This document shows, piece by piece, positions 20,161 to 29,444 of a stretch of 64,000 bases of DNA. A program made the position numbers and the translations under genes. Below the pieces are notes generated by a model. That model was not told where the DNA came from, made no database searches, and worked only from the letters and a program-made list of their open reading frames with translations. How positions within the stretch are numbered: position 1 is the first letter of the stretch; the number at the start of each line of letters is the position of its first letter. The stretch comes from Saccharospirillum sp. MSK14-1 (GTDB lineage Bacteria; Pseudomonadota; Gammaproteobacteria; Pseudomonadales; Natronospirillaceae), in contig NZ_MIES01000033.1 of the NCBI RefSeq assembly GCF_003054965.1, forward strand, positions 124,001-188,000, written 5' to 3'.

Positions 20161-20574
20161 ATGGAATTTGCCATCAGTCCAGACGACCAGACTTTCCGAC
20201 AACGGATGGAACGGTGTGACATTCCGGTGGCTGATTTTAACCACCGCGCGCATCTTCGTTTGGCGTATATCTATCTGTGTGAAAGCGACCCGGATACCGC
20301 CACCGACCAAATGCGCGAGACGCTGAATCAATTTCTGATCCACCATCAGGTTGATCCTGCCAAGTTTCACGAGACGTTAACCAAAGCCTGGATATTGGCG
20401 GTGAGACATTTTATGAATAAAGCGGGCAGCGCGACTTCAGCGGATGACTTGATTGATCGTTATCCTCAAATGTTGGATACACAAATCATGTTGACGCATT
20501 ACACCAAGGAACGTTTATTTTCTGAACCCGCGCGTAAGGCATTTATTGCGCCAGATATTGAACGCATTCCCTAG
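20161..20574 (+). CDS. hypothetical protein
   Basis: Soluble, helical, acidic protein of 137 residues that I do not recognise. It has conserved-looking segments (FNHRAHLRLAYIYLCES and FHETLTKAWILAVRHFM) typical of small helical bundle proteins, with no catalytic motif or membrane span. The ATG at 20161 follows AGGGGG at five bases; an ATG at 20137 lacks a site. It follows the membrane/SRPBCC gene closely on the same strand and converges on the PhoD-like gene. Confidence 0.65.
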   Translation: MEFAISPDDQTFRQRMERCDIPVADFNHRAHLRLAYIYLCESDPDTATDQMRETLNQFLIHHQVDPAKFHETLTKAWILAVRHFMNKAGSATSADDLIDRYPQMLDTQIMLTHYTKERLFSEPARKAFIAPDIERIP

Positions 20575-20613
20575 CAAAACGGGCTGCATGGGAATGCGCC
20601 TTACCCACCGATT

Positions 20614-22074
20614 CTATAATCTGAATTCGAACGGACCCAGGTCTCGAACCGGCAAATTATCATCATCGCGTTGTCGCACCCGCCAGGCATTCACCACCAG
20701 TTTAATCTCGCCGTTGTCGTCTTTATTAAAACTGGCCGTCATAAAGTGTTCGGTCGTTCTGTCCGTCCAATAAGCCGAGAGCGGCCACCCTTTGCGAGTG
20801 CTTACCGTCTGGTTTGAATTGGGTTCGATGGATTGCCTTGTCCAGCCAGGGATATTAATGGAAGGGTGAGGAAATTCGACCGGTTCACTTTCCGGCGTCT
20901 CGTTCGCCAGACTGCTGCTGATATGCGTCAGGTTAGACATGGGAGAGGAAATCAGTTCGATGAGTTTGCCCTTTTTAGGGCCTAGTGTTGCGGTTGCCAC
21001 GCGGCCGAAATGCACGTCACCACTGAGCATAACAATGGTGTGCCCGCTGCTGCCCAGCGCTTCAAGTAAGGCCGTGTATTGATCGGTATAACTGAGCAGG
21101 TTGCGTTCGGCTTCTGGCTTAACGAGCAGTGGCTGAGACATCACCAGCACACCGGGTCCTGTCAGCTTTCGAGCCCAACGATCGAGTTTTTCGAATTCAG
21201 CCTGAGGTAGAAAACCGTGTTCGTCACGTTCGGTGCGGACATCGGCCAGACAAAACGACAGTTCGCCGACATCAAAGGTTTCAATCCGCTGCGTGGCCTG
21301 AACTTTTTTTACTCCATCGAGCGCCGCTTTTTTCCAGGTGTTGCGGATGTAGTCGATGCGTATGGCCAGCAGGTAGGGGTTGATGGTGTCGTAAAACGGG
21401 TAGTCGTTCCAGAACTCGTGATCGTCCGGCAGCATCCAGGTAGCGCCGTGAGTGAAGACATCGCTGAGCAGATCCCAGTGTCGGTAATAATCGCCCGCCA
21501 CTCGATCGCGGATTTCAGAGGTCACCGGTGACAGTGAGTCGATACCGATATCCAGATAAACCTGATCGCCGGTTAGAAAGCTGATGTCCGGCTGCACGCT
21601 GGAGTGCCCGCGTGTATAGAGTGCCCGATAGGCGCCGGCCGCCTGACCACCATCGCGATCGTCGTAGTAGCAACTGCCGAAGGCAATGGTGAATGGTTGA
21701 TTGCTGTCGGTGGGCAACTGCGCTGGCAGCGTTTTAAACTGGCCGGATTTTAGTAACTGTTTTTGGGTGTATTCACGGTAGATGGCTTGCGGCTGCCGAG
21801 AAAACGACACCTGGTACTGAACGCCAGGCTCAAGGCCGGTAAATTCAACGATGTGATAGAAGCGTTTATTGACGTATCGGAAGGGTCGCTTCCATTCTTT
21901 GAGATGGATTTCTTGTGCTGGAAACGTCCCGTTAGGACCGGTCACTTCAACGTAGGCTTTTTCCGGTTTGTGCAGATCGGGGTGCAGTGTGCCGACCCAG
22001 ATCTGCGCGCTGGTTTGCGAGACGCGTAATATCACTAAAGACCAGTCGCGACTGGCCGTATTTGCTATTGTCAT
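20614..22074 (-). CDS. PhoD-like metallophosphatase
   Basis: Protein of 486 residues of the alkaline phosphatase D superfamily, which hydrolyses phosphomono- or diesters with Ca/Fe-type metal centres. Metal and active-site motifs occur in order: FGSCYYDD, FLTGDQVYLD, LPDDHEFWNDYP and MLSGDVHFGRV. An N-terminal fibronectin-like beta domain covers about residues 10-115. There is no Tat or Sec signal, unlike the classical secreted PhoD, so a cytoplasmic location is likely. Substrate unknown. Confidence 0.85.
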   Translation of the reverse strand: MTIANTASRDWSLVILRVSQTSAQIWVGTLHPDLHKPEKAYVEVTGPNGTFPAQEIHLKEWKRPFRYVNKRFYHIVEFTGLEPGVQYQVSFSRQPQAIYREYTQKQLLKSGQFKTLPAQLPTDSNQPFTIAFGSCYYDDRDGGQAAGAYRALYTRGHSSVQPDISFLTGDQVYLDIGIDSLSPVTSEIRDRVAGDYYRHWDLLSDVFTHGATWMLPDDHEFWNDYPFYDTINPYLLAIRIDYIRNTWKKAALDGVKKVQATQRIETFDVGELSFCLADVRTERDEHGFLPQAEFEKLDRWARKLTGPGVLVMSQPLLVKPEAERNLLSYTDQYTALLEALGSSGHTIVMLSGDVHFGRVATATLGPKKGKLIELISSPMSNLTHISSSLANETPESEPVEFPHPSINIPGWTRQSIEPNSNQTVSTRKGWPLSAYWTDRTTEHFMTASFNKDDNGEIKLVVNAWRVRQRDDDNLPVRDLGPFEFRL

Positions 22075-22336
22075 GGTGCATTCCCTTAGTCATTCATATG
22101 TCCCATCAGGGTGATCCTTCACGATGAGGGGCTGTCAGCGGGCTGATAAAATAAAAGGTATCAAGTTTTTTTAATGGTAATAAGACGAATGTTTGTTGGA
22201 TTTTGTATCACAGTGGAATAATCAGATGACTGAGATAATCAGCCTAGAGTGAGTAGTATCATGGCCGGTCTGATCGCTATGACATGCACCGTCACTGGTT
22301 TTTGTGAGTTGTCATTTAACACTATAAAGACGCCCG

Positions 22337-22741
22337 ATGGACGAATTACCTTTCTACGTGACCCATTTGAGTCGGCGAATAATTGCCAAGGTCGTGGATG
22401 TACTCTTGGCTTTAGCCCCATCGGCAATACTGCTATGGGTACTTGAACCCGATCAGACGGCTGCTTATCTGTCGGGTGGACTCTGGGTTTTCCTGATCTT
22501 AATTGCCGACGGACTTAATGGTCAGAGTCTTGGTAAACGCTTGGTGAGTATTCAGGTCATAGCGAGAAAGAGCTTGAAGCCTTGCGGACCGATTAGATCC
22601 ATAGTGCGAAATAGTTTGTTGTTTCCTGTTCCTGTCGTGCTTGATTATCTGCTGATCTTTTTATTCGATCGCAGGCTCGGCGATTTGGTGGCCGGAACCT
22701 ATGTCAAGCACGTTCCCTACTTTGAACCAGAGTCGGACTGA
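22337..22741 (+). CDS. RDD family membrane protein
   Basis: Small inner-membrane protein of 134 residues with three hydrophobic helices. It has the RDD features: an arginine in the first helix region (LSRRIIAKVVDVLLAL) with its following Asp, the NGQSLGKRLVSIQVI loop, and FDRRLGDLVAGTYV near the end. The family has been linked to ion exchange in some bacteria, but no role can be assigned here. It converges on hisF; the short gap holds two GC-rich hairpins. Confidence 0.82.
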   Translation: MDELPFYVTHLSRRIIAKVVDVLLALAPSAILLWVLEPDQTAAYLSGGLWVFLILIADGLNGQSLGKRLVSIQVIARKSLKPCGPIRSIVRNSLLFPVPVVLDYLLIFLFDRRLGDLVAGTYVKHVPYFEPESD

Positions 22742-22746
22742 TACAG

Positions 22747-22795
22747 CGGTCGCGACCGTTCAGACGGGTTGTCGGGTGTATTGAGAGTTACACCC
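22747..22795. terminator. paired hairpins between convergent RDD gene and hisF
   Basis: A 12-bp perfect palindrome (22747-22758) is followed by a 7-bp hairpin (22774-22780 with 22789-22795) that includes the hisF stop. Neither has a strong T-tract, so termination is inferred from position only. Confidence 0.35.
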
Positions 22796-23546
22796 GCATC
22801 TCGATACCGTTTTCTTGCATCACCGTTTTGGCTTCACGGATGCTGTATTCGCCAAAGTGGAAAATGCTCGCCGCTAACACCGCATCCGCGTGACCTTCTA
22901 ATACGCCGTCAGCCAGGTGTTGCAGGTTGCCAACACCGCCACTGGCGATGACGGGAACGCGCACTGCATCGGCGACGGCACGGGTCAGTTCGATGTCGAA
23001 ACCGGTTTTAACGCCGTCGCGATCCATCGAGGTAAGCAGGATTTCTCCGGCGCCGTAGTCGTCCATTTTTTTCGCCCATTCAACCGCATTAATGCCGGTG
23101 GCGTTGCGACCGCCGTGGGTGAAAATTTCCCAATGGTCGCCGACTTTTTTTGCATCAATGGCGACGACGATGCATTGCGCACCGAAACGTTGTGAAGCCT
23201 CGCGTACGAAGTCGGGGTTTTTGATCGCCGCGCTGTTGATGGACACTTTGTCGGCGCCGGCATTGAGCATGGTACGAATGTCGTCGAGCGTGCGAATACC
23301 GCCGCCTACCGTAAGTGGAATAAACACCTGGCCGGCGATGGCGCTGACCGTGTCGACCATGGTGTCACGCCCTTCGTGGGTGGCGGTGATGTCGAGCATG
23401 GTGATCTCGTCGGCGCCTTGGTCGTTGTAGCGTTTGGCGACTTCTACCGGGTCGCCGGCATCGCGGATGTTGACGAAGTTAACGCCTTTGACAACGCGAC
23501 CGGCGTCGACGTCTAGACAAGGAATAATCCGCTTCGCCAGACCCAT
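22788..23546 (-). CDS. hisF: imidazole glycerol phosphate synthase cyclase subunit HisF
   Basis: Cyclase half of the HisF-HisH complex; it uses ammonia from HisH to form imidazole glycerol phosphate and AICAR. The protein has 252 residues with a TIM-barrel. [20 protein letters not shown] contains the first catalytic aspartate, [11 protein letters not shown] and [10 protein letters not shown] bind phosphates, and [13 protein letters not shown] holds the second catalytic aspartate. The ATG at 23546 is one base downstream of the hisA stop. It is the last gene of hisB-H-A-F. Confidence 0.97.
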   Translation of the reverse strand: MGLAKRIIPCLDVDAGRVVKGVNFVNIRDAGDPVEVAKRYNDQGADEITMLDITATHEGRDTMVDTVSAIAGQVFIPLTVGGGIRTLDDIRTMLNAGADKVSINSAAIKNPDFVREASQRFGAQCIVVAIDAKKVGDHWEIFTHGGRNATGINAVEWAKKMDDYGAGEILLTSMDRDGVKTGFDIELTRAVADAVRVPVIASGGVGNLQHLADGVLEGHADAVLAASIFHFGEYSIREAKTVMQENGIEMRV

Positions 23547-23547
23547 G

Positions 23548-24291
23548 TTATTTCGCTCCCGTCTGTTCGTCGCAGTAGGCCTGAGCGGCACGCACATCGA
23601 GTTTGCCTTCGTAGATAGCGCGGCCGGTAATGGCACCGAGCAACCCTTTATCGGCGACCGTGCACAGACGTTCGATATCATGGATGTCGGTTACACCGCC
23701 GCTGGCAATCACCGGAATGCCGCCCGCTTGCGCGACTTCGACCGTGGCTTCGAGGTTAACACCCTGCATCATGCCGTCGCGGGCGATGTCGGTGTAGACG
23801 ATGGCAGACACGCCAGCGTCGGCGAAATCGCGCGCTAGGTCGGTGGCTTTCACTTCACTGACATCCGCCCAGCCTTCGGTGGCGACGAGGCCATCTTTGG
23901 CGTCGATACCGACAATGATTTTGCCCGGAAATGCACTGCAAGCCTCGCGCACAAAACCCGGATCTTTAACCGCGGCTGTGCCAATAATGCACCAGCTCAC
24001 GCCGGCTTCGACGTAGGCTTCAATGATGTCGATGTTGCGAATGCCACCGCCGATTTGAATCGGCAATTGCGGGTAGCGGTGGGAGATCGCTGCGACGACC
24101 TCGGCGTGCATTGGTTTGCCTTCGAAGGCGCCATTGAGGTCGACCAAATGCAGACGACGACAGCCGGCTTCCACCCAACGACCGGCCATTTCAACCGGGT
24201 CAGAACCGAAGACGGTGGCGTCTTCCATGCGGCCTTGTTGCAGGCGCACGCACTGGCCGTCTTTTAAGTCAATGGCGGGGATGATCAGCAT
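23548..24291 (-). CDS. hisA: phosphoribosyl-formimino-AICAR-P isomerase HisA
   Basis: Isomerises ProFAR to PRFAR, the Amadori rearrangement of histidine biosynthesis. The protein has 247 residues and a TIM-barrel. [20 protein letters not shown] carries the catalytic aspartate, [11 protein letters not shown] and [10 protein letters not shown] bind phosphate, and [12 protein letters not shown] holds the second aspartate. The gene is packed between hisH (35 bases upstream) and hisF (one base downstream). Confidence 0.97.
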   Translation of the reverse strand: MLIIPAIDLKDGQCVRLQQGRMEDATVFGSDPVEMAGRWVEAGCRRLHLVDLNGAFEGKPMHAEVVAAISHRYPQLPIQIGGGIRNIDIIEAYVEAGVSWCIIGTAAVKDPGFVREACSAFPGKIIVGIDAKDGLVATEGWADVSEVKATDLARDFADAGVSAIVYTDIARDGMMQGVNLEATVEVAQAGGIPVIASGGVTDIHDIERLCTVADKGLLGAITGRAIYEGKLDVRAAQAYCDEQTGAK

Positions 24292-24326
24292 TGGAATTCC
24301 TCGTTACGGTGCCTGGTGAGCGGCGC

Positions 24327-24980
24327 TTAGGGTTGGCCGTTCCAGCGTACAAAATTATTCAATAACGTCAGGCCAGCGGGAAAACTTTTTTCCGGGTGGC
24401 ACTGGGTCGCAAAGATGTTGTCGCGATAAATCATCGCCGCGAACGTGGCGTCGTAGTCGCAGGTGGCGGCGGTGTATTCCGGGTGCGCATCGGCGTAGTA
24501 GGAGTGTACAAAATAGAAACGATCGCCGCTGTTGATGCCGGCTAATAAGGGGTGGTCGACTTTCAGTTCGACGTTGTTCCAACCCATGTGCGGCACTTTC
24601 ATCGGTAGCCCGTGTGCGTCTACGGCGCCATCGCGGAAACGACGCACTTCACCGTCAAAATAGTTCATGCAATCGATGCCGTTATTTTCCAGGCTGTGTG
24701 CCAGCAGCGCTTGCATGCCGACGCAGACGCCGAGCAAGGGTTTGCCGTCGCGTATCGCTTCATCAACCAATCGATCAACACCCTGACGACGAATTTCGGC
24801 CATGCAATCGCGGATGGCGCCGACGCCGGGCAGTAAAATCCGGTCGGCTTCACGAATGCGTTCGGGGTTGTCGGTGACTTCGATATGAACGTTATCGGGT
24901 GCAACGTGTTCCAGTGCCTTGGCCACCGAATGCAGGTTGCCCATGCCATAGTCGATCACAGTCAGCAGTGTGGCGCTCAC
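24327..24980 (-). CDS. hisH: imidazole glycerol phosphate synthase glutaminase subunit HisH
   Basis: Class I glutamine amidotransferase that supplies ammonia to HisF. Landmarks are VIDYGMGNLHSVAKALEHV at the N-terminus, the nucleophile cysteine in LLGVCVGMQAL, and the catalytic His-Glu in ATQCHPEKS. I chose the GTG at 24980 (217 residues) because GAGGG lies just before it and the length then suits the family; an in-frame TTG at 24998 is the other option. A 7-bp GC hairpin lies between hisB and this gene. Confidence 0.95.
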   Translation of the reverse strand: MSATLLTVIDYGMGNLHSVAKALEHVAPDNVHIEVTDNPERIREADRILLPGVGAIRDCMAEIRRQGVDRLVDEAIRDGKPLLGVCVGMQALLAHSLENNGIDCMNYFDGEVRRFRDGAVDAHGLPMKVPHMGWNNVELKVDHPLLAGINSGDRFYFVHSYYADAHPEYTAATCDYDATFAAMIYRDNIFATQCHPEKSFPAGLTLLNNFVRWNGQP

Positions 24981-25013
24981 GTTGCCCTCAATCTTCAAAA
25001 AGTGATGGTGTTA

Positions 25014-25032
25014 GCCGGGCGCGGTGCCCGGC
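25014..25032. other. intra-operon hairpin between hisB and hisH
   Basis: GCCGGGC at 25014-25020 pairs with GCCCGGC at 25026-25032 around a five-base loop. No T-tract follows, so it is more likely an mRNA-stabilising or processing element than a terminator. Confidence 0.4.
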
Positions 25033-25046
25033 AGACTCAGGTTGGC

Positions 25047-25637
25047 TTAGAGCACACCCTTGGTCGAAGGTGTCACGCCAGCCATGCGTTCGTCAGCCGA
25101 CAGCGCCATGCGCAGCGCGCGACCGAAGGCTTTAAAGACGGTCTCCACCTGGTGGTGGGAGTTTTCGCCTTTGAGGTTGTCGATGTGCAACGACACCTGG
25201 GCGTGGTTGACGAAACCCTGGAAGAATTCGCGGAACAGATCGACATCGAAACCGCCGACGCTGGCGCGGGTAAAAGGCACGTCGTAAAACAGGCCTGGAC
25301 GACCGGAGAAGTCGATGACCACGCGTGACAGTGCTTCGTCGAGCGGCACATAGGCGTGGCCGTAACGGGTGATGCCTTTTTTGTCGCCCACCGCTTTGGC
25401 CATGGCCTGGCCCAGGGTGATGCCGATGTCTTCGGCGCTGTGGTGGTCGTCAATGTGGTTGTCGCCCTGACATAAAATGTCCAGATCGATCAGGCCGTGA
25501 CGGGCAATCTGATCCATCATGTGTTCGAGAAATGGCATGCCGGTATCGAATTTGGCCTGGCCTTCGCCATCCAGATTAATGCTGACACGAATGCGCGTCT
25601 CGGTGGTGTTGCGTTCGATCGTCGCCTGGCGACTCAT
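25047..25637 (-). CDS. hisB: imidazoleglycerol-phosphate dehydratase HisB
   Basis: Mn-dependent dehydratase converting imidazole glycerol phosphate to imidazole acetol phosphate. The protein has 196 residues, so it is the monofunctional form without the phosphatase domain of E. coli HisB. Metal-binding motifs HHSAEDIGI and [15 protein letters not shown] and the [16 protein letters not shown] segment are intact. The ATG at 25637 gives [14 protein letters not shown]; the open frame upstream is not conserved. It begins the hisB-H-A-F run. Confidence 0.97.
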   Translation of the reverse strand: MSRQATIERNTTETRIRVSINLDGEGQAKFDTGMPFLEHMMDQIARHGLIDLDILCQGDNHIDDHHSAEDIGITLGQAMAKAVGDKKGITRYGHAYVPLDEALSRVVIDFSGRPGLFYDVPFTRASVGGFDVDLFREFFQGFVNHAQVSLHIDNLKGENSHHQVETVFKAFGRALRMALSADERMAGVTPSTKGVL

Positions 25638-25748
25638 AGGACACTCTCGAATTACGAATTGGGTCGACGGGTACAGGCGCGTGCGTGCCTGCTTGCGAGG
25701 CGCCAGTATATCGGTATGCTGCGCGCCAAACCACCCATGGAGACGGTT

Positions 25749-26105
25749 ATGCCAGTCACTGTGCATCCGCTGACTCATCCCAACGAACGCGATCTGGCCG
25801 AATTGCAGCGGTTGGCTGTTGAGCAGTCCCAGTGCGCTTCCTATCGCAACGCCTGGCAGCGCTGGCAGGATGATCCGGCGTCGGTTGATCTGCAGGTGGC
25901 CCGTTTCAACGAACGCATCGTGGCAGTGGCGCTGGTGCGGCAGGGCGTGATTGTGGGTTTTGCGGTGCGGGCGGCTACGCGCGGGCGAGGTGTCGGGCAG
26001 CGCTTACTGACGGTGTTGATGGCCGATCGCGATTATGACGTGGCTGATGACCTGAACACAGTCACGCGCGACTTTATCGCACGCCATCGTCCAGCGCCGC
26101 GTTGA
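25749..26105 (+). CDS. PanM/PanZ-like GNAT domain protein
   Basis: GNAT-fold protein of 118 residues. The stretch [17 protein letters not shown] followed by [18 protein letters not shown] resembles E. coli PanZ/PanM, which senses acetyl-CoA and promotes maturation of aspartate decarboxylase PanD; the [10 protein letters not shown] segment is the acetyl-CoA pyrophosphate loop. It ends about ten residues earlier than PanZ. ATG 25749 was chosen because GGAG precedes it; ATG 25737 is in frame. Its last 32 bases overlap the end of the convergent GGDEF gene. The assignment is from recalled similarity. Confidence 0.7.
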   Translation: MPVTVHPLTHPNERDLAELQRLAVEQSQCASYRNAWQRWQDDPASVDLQVARFNERIVAVALVRQGVIVGFAVRAATRGRGVGQRLLTVLMADRDYDVADDLNTVTRDFIARHRPAPR

Positions 26106-29100
26106 AAGGCACCACCACAGCCTGGTTTTTACCCTGACTTTTGGCGGCGTACATGGCCTGGTCAGCCTGATTCAGTAAGGCATCGACGGAGCGTGGCACG
26201 GTGTCGCGGTCGAGTTCAATGATGCCGACCGAACACCCCAAACGGCGTTCGCTGGGCAACTTGAGCGATTGGCCCGTGAAGCGTTTCAAGGTTTGTTGCA
26301 CCGCTTTGGCGGTGCCGAATTGTTTGAGGAGCCGGCGGCAGAATTGCTCTACCTGTTCGCCGGTTTGACCGGGGAACAGGATGACAAATTCATCGCCACC
26401 CAGGCGTGAAACCAGATCTTCAGCGCGGCTGTGTTCATCCAGTGATTTGGCAAACCCCTGTAACACCTGATCGCCCAGATTGTGACCGTAGTGATCGTTG
26501 AGGTATTTGAAATTATCCAGGTCGAGAAACGCCAGGCAGAATCGGTAATTCGAGTGTCGGCGGGTGCGCGATAACTCTTCTTCCAGTCGTGGGTACAGCG
26601 CCTGGCGGTTGATCAAACCGGTGAGCATGTCGGTGGACGACAAGTATTGCAGCTCGCGCTCATGCATCAGCCGCTGAATGGCCGCTGCCAGTTGCGCGGC
26701 CAGCATGGCGGTGGTGCGTAATACCGATTCTTCAAACCCCTGTGGGTCACGGGTCATTAATACCAGGTCGCCAAAGTCGTGCTTGGGCAGACTGATGGAA
26801 TTGATGTACAACGAGCCGGTTTCAAAGCCTTCCATATCCAGATCGCGCAGGTTCAACAGGACCCGGCCGCGCGTTAACTTGTGCATCGCCATGACCTGAT
26901 GCAGCCGTTCGGCGCTGATGTCATCCAGGCCGTGGCTGTGGAAGGTGGGCGACATATAGGCCAGAGGGCGCAGCTCAATGGCCACATAATCGCAATCAAG
27001 ATGAGCACTGAGCTGGCGCACCAGTGTTTCGGTCAGGCGGCCTGCGTCTGTGGCGGCGTTGGCCTGAGCGCTCAGGTGCGACAGTAACCGGGTATCGCGC
27101 ACCCGTTGCTGCAATTTCTCGACTTCACCTTCCAGTTCCGCCGAACGCAACAAGGCGACCACATCGACCGGTCGGCTGGTCAACGCATTGGCGGCGGTGA
27201 CCTCGTGGTTGAGCCAACTGATGTGCTGGCTTGGCTCGCCTTGAGCGTGGCGCACGATGTCGAGCAAATAGGCCGGTAACTCGAGCTGGCTGTCGATTTG
27301 AGCTTTCAGACGATCGGTCAGCAAAGACTGCGCAGCGCTGTTATGTTCGGCTCGGGCGAAATGCAGCGATAAACAGGAATGCAGCAGCTCACCCTTGGCA
27401 CTGAGGCTGTGGTGGCGATGATCGATCTCGTGCAGTGTGCGCTGCGCCAACACGCTGTTGCCCTGATAGTAACGGCACAACGCCTGGTGCAATAACAAGT
27501 CATCCAGGGTGTGATAGGGCAGGCTGCGGAACCCACGGCTGCGGCACAGCCGAATCGCCGTGCCCAATAATCGATCGCACTCCGCCAGATTGGCACCGAC
27601 AAAATAAGCCCAGGCCAGGTTGTTCAGCGTAATGGCAACCTGGTGGTAGTTGGTCGTATGTTGCAAGCGTTGTAAGGCTGCCTGAAAGGTATCGCGCGCG
27701 GCGGATAACTCCTGTTGATTCAATCGCAGCCATCCTAATGCGCTGAGCAGCGGCACGTCGTGGCTGGGTGAGTCGAGTTTTTCTGCCAGGTGCAGCGCCA
27801 AATACAAACAGCGCAATGCTCTGTCTTGACGGCCGATGCGCGAGGCCAGTGTTGCCATGGAATGCAATATCTTGATGGCGGCCACTTTGTTGTTGAGCTG
27901 CCGCGCCCAGCGCAGGCTGCGCACCAGCGCTTTGCGCAAGAAGGTCAGTTCACGCGGGCTCAGGCTGGCGGCCCAGCTGACCTGAGCAAAACGAAAGGCG
28001 TATTGAAAGTCGTCATTGCGTTCCATGGGCAGTAACGCTTCCAGGCGGTGCTGGCTGGTTTCCGGCAGGCGACGGTGTTCTTGGCCGTAGAGCATGGCTT
28101 GTAACAGCAACCACTGACGCTCACGCAGCAACCAATCTGCGTTTTGCCGATCCACACTCTGCAGCGCCGACTGGGCGTGCTTGATCATCTGCCAGGCGTC
28201 GCCTAACCGATATTTATGCAGGCCACACCAGGCCAGGCGTAGGTAGGCGTCGAATTGCCACAGCGCATCACCTTCTTGACGCGCCAGCTCGAGCAGCTCA
28301 TTTAAGGCGGTGATCGCGCCGTTGTAGCGGTCGCTGTAGAACAAAGCCTCGGCTTCGAGCAGCAGTAAATCGTAGCGATGGTCGTTGACCAGAATGATCT
28401 GACGTTCATCGAGCATCTGGTTGATCTGGTCGCACAGACTGAGTGTTTCTTCATGACACAACAGCGCGTGGTTTTGCAGGGCTTGCTGAATCAGCGTGGG
28501 AATGCTTTCGCTCTTGATCGGGTCCAGCAGAGGCCAGTTGGGCATGCTGTCGTTGCTGGGCGGAAGGTCGATCAGCCAGCCCACCTGACTGACCGCATGA
28601 CCAGGCGGGGCTTCCTGGACGGTGCTGTCCGCCAGCGGTAACTGATCGGCATCGTTAGCGACCAGAATCATGACTTTGGCCGCCAGTGTCGGGCGTTGCC
28701 GGCCAAGCCACTGTTGCAAGGAGGCACTGGCCCAATGACCGCCAGTCAAGGCGATCAATACCGGGCGTTCTTCCGTCAGAGCGGCCAGCAGGCGGACCAA
28801 ATCGTCACCCAAACTCAATGACTGTTGAATGACGTGATCTTTGAGCAGCAGCGGTGGTCGTCGCAGATAATGATCGACCAGCAATTGACGCCAAATGGTG
28901 CGATTGGGCGGGTAGATGTTGAGTTCGGCAAACCAGTTATCGAGATCGGATGGCCCGCGTTCGCTGTATAACCGGGCCACGGCATCCGTCAGCGGGTAGT
29001 AGCCATAAAAAGCCGCATCCGGGCCCAGCTGATAATGAAAGCGTCGTGGTGTTGGATTGGGATGAAAGCCGTCGACCAGACTGGCCAGGCTGGCGCCGTT

Positions 29101-29190
29101 GGCATCGGCAAACAGCAAAATTTGTCCCTGCCCGCGGGCACTGAGTTGCCAGGCATTATCCAGCAGTCTGAGCGGGTACTTCTGATCCAT
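26074..29190 (-). CDS. large TPR-containing diguanylate cyclase (GGDEF)
   Basis: Cytoplasmic protein of 1038 residues that should make cyclic-di-GMP. An N-terminal 250 residues look like a degenerate STAND/NTPase region without a Walker A loop; about 280-660 is helical and TPR-like; about 700-830 may be a GAF-type sensor; the C-terminus is a GGDEF domain with intact GGDEF at about 930-934. RAED just before it (RAEDLVSRLGGDEF) is an inhibitory I-site. The start at ATG 29190 is preferred to GTG 29199. It diverges from ntrB and overlaps the convergent PanM-like gene. Confidence 0.88.
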   Translation of the reverse strand: MDQKYPLRLLDNAWQLSARGQGQILLFADANGASLASLVDGFHPNPTPRRFHYQLGPDAAFYGYYPLTDAVARLYSERGPSDLDNWFAELNIYPPNRTIWRQLLVDHYLRRPPLLLKDHVIQQSLSLGDDLVRLLAALTEERPVLIALTGGHWASASLQQWLGRQRPTLAAKVMILVANDADQLPLADSTVQEAPPGHAVSQVGWLIDLPPSNDSMPNWPLLDPIKSESIPTLIQQALQNHALLCHEETLSLCDQINQMLDERQIILVNDHRYDLLLLEAEALFYSDRYNGAITALNELLELARQEGDALWQFDAYLRLAWCGLHKYRLGDAWQMIKHAQSALQSVDRQNADWLLRERQWLLLQAMLYGQEHRRLPETSQHRLEALLPMERNDDFQYAFRFAQVSWAASLSPRELTFLRKALVRSLRWARQLNNKVAAIKILHSMATLASRIGRQDRALRCLYLALHLAEKLDSPSHDVPLLSALGWLRLNQQELSAARDTFQAALQRLQHTTNYHQVAITLNNLAWAYFVGANLAECDRLLGTAIRLCRSRGFRSLPYHTLDDLLLHQALCRYYQGNSVLAQRTLHEIDHRHHSLSAKGELLHSCLSLHFARAEHNSAAQSLLTDRLKAQIDSQLELPAYLLDIVRHAQGEPSQHISWLNHEVTAANALTSRPVDVVALLRSAELEGEVEKLQQRVRDTRLLSHLSAQANAATDAGRLTETLVRQLSAHLDCDYVAIELRPLAYMSPTFHSHGLDDISAERLHQVMAMHKLTRGRVLLNLRDLDMEGFETGSLYINSISLPKHDFGDLVLMTRDPQGFEESVLRTTAMLAAQLAAAIQRLMHERELQYLSSTDMLTGLINRQALYPRLEEELSRTRRHSNYRFCLAFLDLDNFKYLNDHYGHNLGDQVLQGFAKSLDEHSRAEDLVSRLGGDEFVILFPGQTGEQVEQFCRRLLKQFGTAKAVQQTLKRFTGQSLKLPSERRLGCSVGIIELDRDTVPRSVDALLNQADQAMYAAKSQGKNQAVVVPFNAALDDGVR

Positions 29191-29444
29191 CTGGCACACC
29201 GGTCTCGGATGAACGTCCGAGTATAAACCAAAGCGGTGTGGTGCGAACTTCGAGCAGTCCTCAGTTAAATCAATAGCATCTGCACTGTTTTGGTTCGTGT
29301 TTTTACCGATAAGCTCGATATTGGTGCGCTATAATTTTGAGAAGCCCCGAAATCGTGCATTAAATCCCTGCGTTCAATGGCCTGCTTCTTGCGTACAGCT
29401 GCCTGCGGCCCGCGAGCGCCCTTGGATCCACAGGAATAGTTTTT

